This document shows positions 37,744 to 44,887 of a stretch of 46,249 bases of DNA, in pieces (the first letter of the stretch is position 1; every line of letters begins with the position of its first letter). The stretch is from positions 1-46,249 of the forward strand of contig JAFGMQ010000112.1 of the NCBI GenBank assembly GCA_016927455.1, written 5' to 3'. A program made the position numbers and the translations under genes. The stretch comes from Deltaproteobacteria bacterium (GTDB taxonomy: Bacteria; Desulfobacterota; DSM-4660; Desulfatiglandales; Desulfatiglandaceae). The notes beneath the pieces were generated by a model. It ran no database searches and was not told where the DNA came from. It saw only the letters and a list, made by a program, of their open reading frames with translations.

Positions 37744-39612
37744 GTGGGTGAAAGCAAAATTGATGAAGAAATGAAATTTCGGCCCAGGATTGACAGCCAG
37801 TTGTGGTCAGAATTTATCTATGCACATGAAAGAGATGATTTCAGTCGTTGCTGGCTGACCCTTCAATGTTCGATCCTTTCCAATGTGAAGCAGGGGATTG
37901 TTATTTTAGCTGATCACGGAAAGGAAACATATACGCCTTCTGCAATGTGGCCTGAACAGGGTGGGAAACCTGAGAGACTTACTGAAATATCTGAGCGGGT
38001 CCTGGAAGAAAAATGCGGTATGCTGGTTGAACTCAATCAAACTGAAAACATTCTGCCCGTTTCCATACGCAGTTATGGTATGGCATATCCCATAATGACG
38101 GGTGAAGAATTTTGCGGACTTGTTGCACTGGAAGTAGTTGCAGAAACAGAAGATCAACTGAAGTATACCATGGAACAACTTCAATGGGGGATCTCCTGGA
38201 TGGAGGTTATGCTCAGGCGTGAAAAGGAGAAAAATGTAAAGGGCTCTCTTGAAAGACTCAAATCCTCTGTTGATCTGCTGGCAGGCGTCCTTTCCAAAAA
38301 AAGCTACATCAGCGCCTGCATCTCTTTTGTTACGGAGCTTGCAACATGTCTTGGATGTGATCGGGTGAGCCTGGGTTTTGTTAATAATAGAAAGATCAGG
38401 GTTGAAGCTGTTTCACACAGCAGTCGGATTTCAGATAATATGAATCTGATTCAGGCGATTGTAAAAGTAATGGAAGAGACTGTTGCTCAGCGGAAAGAGA
38501 TTTGTTATCCACCCTCTATAGATGATCGCCGGATAATCAGGGATCATGAGATACTGGCCAGGCAGCATGGGGCAGAATATGTCCTTTCCGTCCCTTTTTA
38601 TGATGGACAGCAATATTCTGCTGTTATCACCCTTGAAAAATCAAAAGGTCTCCCCTTTGGAATTGATGATGCATTGTATTGTAACAGTGTCGCGTCACTT
38701 ATAATACCTGCGCTTGAATTAATGCGTCAAAAAGAGAGGACTATCCCGCTGCTTGCATTTGATGGATTAAAAAATCAGATAAAAAAATTATCAGGATCCG
38801 AATACACAGGAAGAAAGCTGCTGATCCTTTTATTAATAATCCTGGTTATTTTTTTCAGCCTTAAAAAAGGCGATTATAAAATCTCCGCAAATAGTGTCCT
38901 TGAAGGCGCATTAAAAAGGGTGATTGTCACGCCATTTGAAGGTTATATAAAAGATGCCTTTGTAAGAGCAGGGGATTATGTAGAACAGGATGAAAAGGTA
39001 TGCCTGATGGATGACAGGGAACTGCGGCTTGAGCGGTTGAACTGGGCAAGTAAGATTACCCAGTACCAGAAGCAGTATGAGGAAGCACAGGCCATGCATA
39101 AAAGGGCTGAAGCAAAAATAATAAAGGCCCAGCTTGATCAGGCTGCTGCCCGTCTTGAACTTGCAGAAAACCAGATACAGAGAACTCTTTTGACAGCCCC
39201 TTTTAAAGGGCTAGTGCTGAGCGGGGACCTGAGCCAGCGGCTGGGCGGCGCTGTGGCAAAGGGCGAAGTCCTATTTGAAATAGCTCCTCTTGATCAGTAC
39301 AGGATTATCCTTGAAGTGGATGAGCGCCGTATTACGGATGTATCTGCAGGACAGCAGGGTATGATGGTATTATCAGCGCTGCCCAATGAAAGTATAGCTT
39401 TCACTGTTGAAAAGATTACCCCCATTACCCTGGCAAAGGAAGGTCTGAATTATTTCCGTGTTGAGGCAAAGCCATCAGGTTTTATGGGCAGGCTAAGGCC
39501 GGGGATGGAGGGTGTAGGCAAGATATACGTGGACAGGAGAAATCTTTTTTCCATATGGACAAGAAATATGCGGGAATGGTTTAGGCTTAAGATGTGGGAA
39601 TATCTTTTATAA
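37744..39612 (+). CDS. GAF-GAF-TM-HlyD fusion: sensor-linked membrane fusion protein
   Basis: A 622-residue fusion. The N-terminal half is cytoplasmic and GAF-like: a degenerate module at about 15-165 and a clearer one at about 175-335 (ELATCLGCDRVSLGFV, then GAEYVLSVPFYDG and AVITLEKS). One membrane helix (about 359-375, LLILLLIILVIFF) follows, then a periplasmic HlyD-type adaptor: a lipoyl half-motif (VIVTPFEGYIKDAFVRAGD), a short alpha-hairpin (about 430-475), the second lipoyl half (LLTAPFKGLVLSGD) and a beta-barrel (IILEVDERRITDVSAGQ). Ordinary HlyD adaptors have only a short cytoplasmic tail, so the GAF part is unusual and may tie export to an internal signal or partner. GTG start; its stop abuts the next ATG with no gap. 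An alternative start is ATG 37771. Confidence 0.88.
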   Translation: MGESKIDEEMKFRPRIDSQLWSEFIYAHERDDFSRCWLTLQCSILSNVKQGIVILADHGKETYTPSAMWPEQGGKPERLTEISERVLEEKCGMLVELNQTENILPVSIRSYGMAYPIMTGEEFCGLVALEVVAETEDQLKYTMEQLQWGISWMEVMLRREKEKNVKGSLERLKSSVDLLAGVLSKKSYISACISFVTELATCLGCDRVSLGFVNNRKIRVEAVSHSSRISDNMNLIQAIVKVMEETVAQRKEICYPPSIDDRRIIRDHEILARQHGAEYVLSVPFYDGQQYSAVITLEKSKGLPFGIDDALYCNSVASLIIPALELMRQKERTIPLLAFDGLKNQIKKLSGSEYTGRKLLILLLIILVIFFSLKKGDYKISANSVLEGALKRVIVTPFEGYIKDAFVRAGDYVEQDEKVCLMDDRELRLERLNWASKITQYQKQYEEAQAMHKRAEAKIIKAQLDQAAARLELAENQIQRTLLTAPFKGLVLSGDLSQRLGGAVAKGEVLFEIAPLDQYRIILEVDERRITDVSAGQQGMMVLSALPNESIAFTVEKITPITLAKEGLNYFRVEAKPSGFMGRLRPGMEGVGKIYVDRRNLFSIWTRNMREWFRLKMWEYLL

Positions 39613-41757
39613 ATGTCCTATTCTCTTTTCAGTGAATCCTGGTACAGGGTCGCGGAACTTAAACCGCGTCTACGCAGTCACGCCCGGATACATCATCATG
39701 TATACAGGGGAAGGGACTGGTATGTACTGCAGGATCATTCCACGGGAACCTATCACCGGTTTTCAAATGAGGCCTATTACATAATAGGGCTGATGGACGG
39801 ATCAAATACCCTGCAGGAGATCTGGAAAACGGCCTGTGAAAACCTGGGTGATGATATGCCCACCCAGGATGAGGTAATTAATCTTCTATCACAGCTTCAC
39901 CAGGTTGATATGCTCCAGAGCGATATTCCCCCGGATATCGCCGATCTGTATAAGCGTCACCTGCGCTATAAAAAAAATAGTATGATAAACAGGATCAGAT
40001 CTCCGCTCTCAGTCAGCATCCCTCTGCTTGATCCTGAGAAATTTCTTTCTAAAACAGTATTTTTAACACGACCTGTTTTTAGCAAAATCGGAATTACCAT
40101 GTATTGTATAATACTGCTGTCAGCAATATATCTTGCCATGGTTCACTGGTCTGAACTGACCGGCAACCTTGCTGACAGGGTGCTGGCGCTTGAAAATGTA
40201 TTTCTGTTGTGGCTGGTCTATCCTGTAATAAAAATATTCCACGAATTCTCCCATGCATATACCATCAAACACTGGGGAGGGGAAGTTCATGAGATGGGAG
40301 TAATGTTTCTGGTATTTGTTCCCATACCATATGTGGAGGCATCTTCTTCTATTGCATTTAAGGAAAGGTATAAAAGAGTCATGGTTGGGGGTGCAGGGAT
40401 CATGGCCGAGCTTCTGCTTGCCGCTCTTGCAGTCCTGGTATGGGTAAATGTAGAACCGGGAATTGTAAGGGCAGTATCATTTAATGTCATAATAATTGCA
40501 GGGGTGTCGACATTGCTGTTTAATGGTAATCCTCTGCTGCGTTTTGACGCCTATTACATATTGTCTGATTTAATTGAAATACCTAATCTGGCAATGAGGG
40601 CCAATAAATATATTGGTTATATTCTACAGAGATATCTCCTGAATGCGGAGGATGTCCAGAGCCCGGTAACCGCCAGGGGCGAGGCGCCCTGGTTTTTATT
40701 TTACGGTATGGCATCTTTCGTATACCGTATGTTTATCATGGTCAGAATCGCGGTATTTGTGGCAGGAAAATTTTTTATTATAGGGATAGCCTTTGCTTTG
40801 TGGGGGCTTGCGGGGATGCTGATTATGCCACTCGTAAAAATCTTTAAATTTTTATTTACAGATCCTTCTATGCAGCATAAAAAAGCCAGAGTAGCCGCTG
40901 TTACTGGTTTTTCATTGCTGTTTCTTGTTTTGTGTCTTTTTATAATACCGCTTCCCTCTTTTACTGTTGCGGAAGGTGTGCTCTGGGCGCCTGACAGCTC
41001 AAGACTCCATGCCGGAACAAACGGTTTTATTAAAGAAATACTTGTAACCCCTGGGAAAGAGGTCCAAAAGGGGACCCCGTTAATAAGGTGTGAAAATCCC
41101 GAATTGATTACAGAAAAAAAGGAGCTGGAATCCAGCCTGGAGGAGTATGAGTTAAGGCTTGAACTCGCAAGGACAAGGGACAGGACGGAAACAAAGATAC
41201 TCCAGGATGAAATAGAGCGAATAGAATCCGGGTTAAAGGATCTTGCGGATAAACTTGACAGTCTTTTGATCCGCAGTCCTCATGACGGTATTTTTTTGCT
41301 TCCTGAATATGAGAATCTGCATGGTCAATATTTTATACGGGGCGCCCAGCTAGGATATGTGGTTGACTTTGATAAGGTAACTGCCATGATAGTGGTAACA
41401 CAGGAGGATATTGACAGGGTACGAACAGAGACAGAAGATGTTGAAGCGAAACTTGCGGAGAATATAAAAGAAACTTACCATGCGTATGTAAAGAGAGAGG
41501 TTCCTGCAGCATCTCCTGAACTTCCAAGCCTTGCACTGAGCCTTGAAGGAGGCGGCGAACTTGCGCTTGATCCAAAGACAAAAGAGAAACTTAAGGCCTT
41601 TGAAAATCTTTTTCATTTTGAAATAGTAATTGAGAGCAGGCATTTATCATCAATTGGTGAAAGGGTGTTTGTCAGGTTTTATCACGGGCACGAACCTTTG
41701 TTTTCGAAGGGTTACCGTGCTGTAAGAAGGGTATTGCTCAGTAAATTCAGTGTGTAA
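39613..41757 (+). CDS. PqqD-like/M50 site-2-type metalloprotease/HlyD fusion, multi-pass
   Basis: A 714-residue polytopic protein. Residues about 10-115 resemble PqqD, a RiPP recognition element fold (YHRFSNEAYYIIGLMDGSNT, then LLSQLHQVDML). The membrane core holds an M50 peptidase: HEFSH (His210, Glu211, His214) in a membrane segment, and NPLLRFDAYY with Asp312 as third zinc ligand, so the active site looks intact. Several helices follow to about residue 450, then a periplasmic lipoyl/HlyD part (GFIKEILVTPGKEVQKGT, a coiled-coil hairpin, and LLIRSPHDGIFLLP). This matches the putative peptide zinc metalloprotease family found in peptide export clusters. It could process the adhesin leader, form the inner-membrane path, or both; neither is proven. 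It starts directly after the preceding stop and ends two bases before the SecA-like start. Confidence 0.88.
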   Translation: MSYSLFSESWYRVAELKPRLRSHARIHHHVYRGRDWYVLQDHSTGTYHRFSNEAYYIIGLMDGSNTLQEIWKTACENLGDDMPTQDEVINLLSQLHQVDMLQSDIPPDIADLYKRHLRYKKNSMINRIRSPLSVSIPLLDPEKFLSKTVFLTRPVFSKIGITMYCIILLSAIYLAMVHWSELTGNLADRVLALENVFLLWLVYPVIKIFHEFSHAYTIKHWGGEVHEMGVMFLVFVPIPYVEASSSIAFKERYKRVMVGGAGIMAELLLAALAVLVWVNVEPGIVRAVSFNVIIIAGVSTLLFNGNPLLRFDAYYILSDLIEIPNLAMRANKYIGYILQRYLLNAEDVQSPVTARGEAPWFLFYGMASFVYRMFIMVRIAVFVAGKFFIIGIAFALWGLAGMLIMPLVKIFKFLFTDPSMQHKKARVAAVTGFSLLFLVLCLFIIPLPSFTVAEGVLWAPDSSRLHAGTNGFIKEILVTPGKEVQKGTPLIRCENPELITEKKELESSLEEYELRLELARTRDRTETKILQDEIERIESGLKDLADKLDSLLIRSPHDGIFLLPEYENLHGQYFIRGAQLGYVVDFDKVTAMIVVTQEDIDRVRTETEDVEAKLAENIKETYHAYVKREVPAASPELPSLALSLEGGGELALDPKTKEKLKAFENLFHFEIVIESRHLSSIGERVFVRFYHGHEPLFSKGYRAVRRVLLSKFSV

Positions 41758-41759
41758 TT

Positions 41760-43757
41760 ATGATTAGCCAGCCAGCAGATATTCCTCCAGCATCTCATAT
41801 CATCCGGCCGGAAAGAGTGGATAAAGCTTCAGGTATGCTCGACATAATTAGCAGTAAGATCATTACCTCTGTGTCATCCTCTTATAAACTGCGCGGAAGG
41901 CGGATGAAAAAATTTTTAAAACGGGTGGAGTATTATGGCAGAGGGCTTGATAATTTAAGCGAAAAAGACCTGAGTGAAAAGGTCGAAATGCTGAAGCAGC
42001 TTCTTCATAAAGGTGGGCTGACAGAAGAAAACATCGCCGGTTCATTTGCACTGATAAGGGAGTTGTCTTTTAAGATACTGGGATTGCGTCATTTTGACAC
42101 CCAGGTTACAGGCGGCAGGATCATTCTTGATGGGATGGTGGCCGAAATGGAGACCGGAGAAGGTAAGACCCTTACAGCTACTCTTGCTGCCGGGACAGCC
42201 GCGATGGCGGGCATACCGGTTCATGTCATTACAGTTAATGATTACCTTACCGAACGGGATGCCGAATGGACCAGGCCTTTGTATACTGCTCTTGGGCTTA
42301 CATCAGGCTTTGTTATTCACGGTATGACCCCGGAAGAAAGAAGAAATGCGTATTCACAGGATATTGTATATTGCACCAATAAGGAGATAGTATTTGACTA
42401 TCTCAAGGACTGGATAATTCTTGGTAACAGGCAAGACAGATTAAAGCTAAATGCTGAATATCTGTATGATAAAGATCAGCGGATAAAAAGGCTTTTACTA
42501 AGGGGCCTCCATTATGCCATTGTGGATGAAGCAGATAGTGTCTTGATTGATGAAGCAAGAACCCCGCTGATTATTTCCGGCCAGGGTGAAGGTAGCGCAG
42601 ATGAACATGAGTTTTTCCGGCAGGCGGTCGATCTGGCGCAAAAATTGAATAAGGACACTCATTTCACTGTTGATAAGGCTGATCATATAATAAAGCTTAC
42701 CCCTGAAGGGGAAGAGATGGTAAACAATGCTGCTGTGTGTCTCGGGCCTTTATGGAGGGGAAATGTCAGAAGAATGGAGATTGTCAGACTTGCCCTTTCA
42801 TCGATTTATTTTTTTAAAAGGGATGAACAGTACATGGTCCGTGACGGGAAGATCCAGATTATTGACGAGTTTACAGGCAGGGTGATGCCTGACAGGTCAT
42901 ACGAGAAGGGGCTGCACCAGTTGATAGAGATAAAGGAGGGATGTGAAATCTCAAATCAGTCCGTAGTACTTGCACGAATCAGTTATCAGAGGTTTTTCAG
43001 GCGCTACTTGAAACTCGCCGGTATGACCGGTACAGCACGTGAAGTAAAGGGAGAGCTTTTATCAGTCTATAATCTTCCCGTTGTAAGAATCCCCACATAT
43101 AAAAAGAAAATAAGAAAATCATATCCGGACAGATTCAGTGTTACGGAAAAGGAAAAATGGGAAGATGTTGCAGACAGGGTCACTGATTTTCATGAAAAAG
43201 GGAGGCCAATCCTTGTTGCAACCCGTTCGGTAGTCGCGTCCGAAAAGGTGGGAATGATTCTTTCAGGCAGAAATTTGCGATTCAGGATTCTTAACGCCAA
43301 ACAGGACAGGGAAGAGGCTGATATAATCGCAGAGGCTGGAAGAGAAGGAAAGATTACAATTGCTACCAATATGGCAGGCCGTGGGGTGGACATCAAACTT
43401 GAAGAAAAAGTTAAAGCACTGGGAGGGTTACATGTTATTATCACAGAACGGCATGAGGCCGGGAGGATAGACCGTCAGCTGGCTGGGCGGTGTGCGCGCA
43501 TGGGCGACCCTGGCAGTTTCGAGGCAATACTCTCGCTTGAGGATACTGTTCTTGAAAAAGACAGGGGGGGATTCTGGAAGATGCTGGCGCTTTATTATCC
43601 TCTGAAAAAGTCCGTGCCATGGCGTTTTTTTTTAAAAAAGGCGCTCTTAAGTGCGCAGAAGAAAACAGAGAAAATCCACGCAAAAATGAGAAAAAATCTT
43701 CTGAAGGAAGATGAAAGGCGTGGTAATGTACTGTCGTTTTCAGGCCGTTCGGAATAG
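41760..43757 (+). CDS. Shortened SecA-like translocase ATPase
   Basis: A 665-residue SecA paralogue. It retains MAEMETGEGKTLTAT (Walker A Lys136), VDEADSVLIDEARTPLIISG (Walker B around 256-259), the preprotein cross-linking region (about 275-385), the IIDEFTGRVMPDRS and LAGMTGTA motifs, TNMAGRGVDIKL (about 536-547) and the arginine-finger region QLAGRCARMGDPGS. After the LSLEDTVLE motif the chain goes only about 80 residues, ending in a helix like the start of the SecA scaffold (AQKKTEKIHAKMRKNLL). The helical wing, two-helix finger and zinc-binding C-tail are absent; normal SecA has 800-900 residues. The second position of motif II is Glu-Ala instead of the usual Glu-Val. It is clustered with export genes, so I read it as a dedicated motor, not the housekeeping SecA. 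Two bases separate it from the M50 gene. Confidence 0.92.
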   Translation: MISQPADIPPASHIIRPERVDKASGMLDIISSKIITSVSSSYKLRGRRMKKFLKRVEYYGRGLDNLSEKDLSEKVEMLKQLLHKGGLTEENIAGSFALIRELSFKILGLRHFDTQVTGGRIILDGMVAEMETGEGKTLTATLAAGTAAMAGIPVHVITVNDYLTERDAEWTRPLYTALGLTSGFVIHGMTPEERRNAYSQDIVYCTNKEIVFDYLKDWIILGNRQDRLKLNAEYLYDKDQRIKRLLLRGLHYAIVDEADSVLIDEARTPLIISGQGEGSADEHEFFRQAVDLAQKLNKDTHFTVDKADHIIKLTPEGEEMVNNAAVCLGPLWRGNVRRMEIVRLALSSIYFFKRDEQYMVRDGKIQIIDEFTGRVMPDRSYEKGLHQLIEIKEGCEISNQSVVLARISYQRFFRRYLKLAGMTGTAREVKGELLSVYNLPVVRIPTYKKKIRKSYPDRFSVTEKEKWEDVADRVTDFHEKGRPILVATRSVVASEKVGMILSGRNLRFRILNAKQDREEADIIAEAGREGKITIATNMAGRGVDIKLEEKVKALGGLHVIITERHEAGRIDRQLAGRCARMGDPGSFEAILSLEDTVLEKDRGGFWKMLALYYPLKKSVPWRFFLKKALLSAQKKTEKIHAKMRKNLLKEDERRGNVLSFSGRSE

Positions 43758-43769
43758 AAAGGGATTATT

Positions 43770-44516
43770 ATGAAATTATGCAAAAATCCGGTTATACGTA
43801 TTTTTTTTATATTAATATTAGTTGCTTTAAATGCTCAGCATGTCCATGGGGAAGAAAAATATTTTGAGGGTATTATTGAACCAAGTGAGCTTGTTAAGGT
43901 AAGCAGCTCGGTTGAGGGTATTCTGGAAGAGGTTTTTTTTGATCGTGGTGAAACTGTAAAGAAGGATCAGATCATCGCATTTCTTAATTCCAATATAGAA
44001 AAGGCTGCGGCGGATCTTGCACTGGCCAGAGTGGATTTCAGCAGGAGGAAGGTTGAAAGGAATGAAGACTTGTATAAAAAACAACTTGTTTCCATACATG
44101 ACAAGGATGAGATGGAGACTGAACTTAAGATAGCCGAACTTCAATACAAAGAGGCCCGGGAAAAGGTTGAGATAAAAAATATCCGAAGCCCTGTGGATGG
44201 CGTGGTTGTTGAACGGTTTCTTTCCAGGGGAGAGTATGTGGGCGATGAGCCGATTATGTCAATTGCCCAGATTGATCCACTCTATGTTGAGGTTGTTATA
44301 CCATCCGAGGAGTTTGGAAGAATAAAGAAAACAACACCCGCCACAATAAAAATTGAAAATCCTGTTTTCAGGGAATTGACTGCAATAGTCAGTGTTGTGG
44401 ACCCGGTTATTGACGCCGCAAGCAGTACAATCGGAGTACGCCTGGTTTTGCCGAACCCGGGGTACTCACTTCCTGCGGGTATAAAGTGTAAAGTGTTTTT
44501 CATCTCTTTGCAGTAA
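43770..44516 (+). CDS. Short periplasmic adaptor (RND/HlyD-type membrane fusion protein)
   Basis: A 248-residue exported protein with a Sec signal peptide (about 1-27, cleaved after HVHG). The mature part has the lipoyl half-motif SSSVEGILEEVFFDRGE, a short helical hairpin (about 70-130: ALARVDFSRRKVERN, KDEMETELKIAELQYKEA), the second half IRSPVDGVVVERFLSRGEYV, and a beta-barrel ending in GYSLPAGIKCKVFF. It is compact and lacks the C-terminal membrane-proximal domain of RND adaptors. No RND pump gene is nearby. It stands 12 bases after the SecA-like stop, with AAAGGG as ribosome site, and is the last gene of the operon. With the two fused adaptors it makes three adaptor-type proteins for one TolC. 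Confidence 0.9.
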   Translation: MKLCKNPVIRIFFILILVALNAQHVHGEEKYFEGIIEPSELVKVSSSVEGILEEVFFDRGETVKKDQIIAFLNSNIEKAAADLALARVDFSRRKVERNEDLYKKQLVSIHDKDEMETELKIAELQYKEAREKVEIKNIRSPVDGVVVERFLSRGEYVGDEPIMSIAQIDPLYVEVVIPSEEFGRIKKTTPATIKIENPVFRELTAIVSVVDPVIDAASSTIGVRLVLPNPGYSLPAGIKCKVFFISLQ

Positions 44517-44554
44517 CCCTTCCATATTAAACTATCGTGAAGTTAATTTGTAAT

Positions 44555-44574
44555 CTGCACATGATATTGTGCAG
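44555..44574 (+). repeat. Hairpin CTGCACA/TGTGCAG
   Basis: Perfect 7-bp arms (44555-44561 and 44568-44574) with a 6-base loop, 38 bases after the adaptor stop. It shares the TGCACA core with the next hairpin, so it may be half of a bipartite terminator or a regulator-binding pair. Confidence 0.55.
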
Positions 44575-44576
44575 TG

Positions 44577-44610
44577 ATGCACAAATAATTGTGCATTTTT
44601 ATTGTTTTTT
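44577..44610 (+). terminator. Rho-independent terminator of the export operon
   Basis: Perfect stem ATGCACAA (44577-44584) with TTGTGCAT (44589-44596), loop ATAA, followed by a T-rich tract with only two interruptions to 44610. It closes the adaptor/M50/SecA-like operon. Confidence 0.75.
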
Positions 44611-44721
44611 CAAATAGAGAAATATAGTTGCATCACTCCTTCCTGAATTTGAATTTAACGAAGACTCCTGATATGCCATAATTTTCACTGTTTTTTCTTC
44701 TACATTAATACCGCTGAATGC

Positions 44722-44764
44722 TTCTGGCACAATCTTTGTAATAAGCAGGTTCAACCTGCCAGAA
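44722..44764 (+). repeat. Two overlapping, mutually exclusive inverted repeats
   Basis: TTCTGGCA (44722-44729) pairs perfectly with TGCCAGAA (44757-44764). Inside it, GCAGGTT (44745-44751) and AACCTGC (44753-44759) form a near-palindrome around one C. The two share bases 44757-44759, so both cannot form fully. An operator or RNA switch ahead of the methylase is possible. Confidence 0.45.
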
Positions 44765-44887
44765 AAACAGACTGAAACTTTTTAGCCTGAAGGCTGAAGT
44801 AAAAGCCTTTCCCATAACAGCCTATCCTGGCCCTGCAAAGTCTTGACGACGGCAGCCTGTCTTTAAAACCAATGGAAGGGTGAAGTC

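Larger units (their letters stand above)
44517..44887 (+). promoter_or_regulatory. Intergenic region with terminator, nested inverted repeats and ParB-methylase 5' region
   Basis: I find no gene in these 371 bases. They hold the tandem hairpins at 44555-44610, a nested pair of inverted repeats at 44722-44764, and a hairpin AGCCT/AGGCT (44784-44795) that can alternatively pair AAGGCT (44790-44795) with AGCCTT (44804-44809). CTGAA-type words recur between 44770 and 44800. GGAAGG (44874-44879) is the ribosome site for the ATG at 44888. I do not see a confident -35/-10 pair. Confidence 0.5.

Noticed and set aside
41760-43757. Housekeeping secA
   Set aside because: Too short, missing the C-terminal domains, and clustered with export genes instead of a cell-division or translation neighbourhood.
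7821-44516. Classical type I secretion system
   Set aside because: TolC and HlyD-type adaptors are present, but no ABC transporter ATPase is encoded in the window and the substrate has an N-terminal LEPR-XLL motif.
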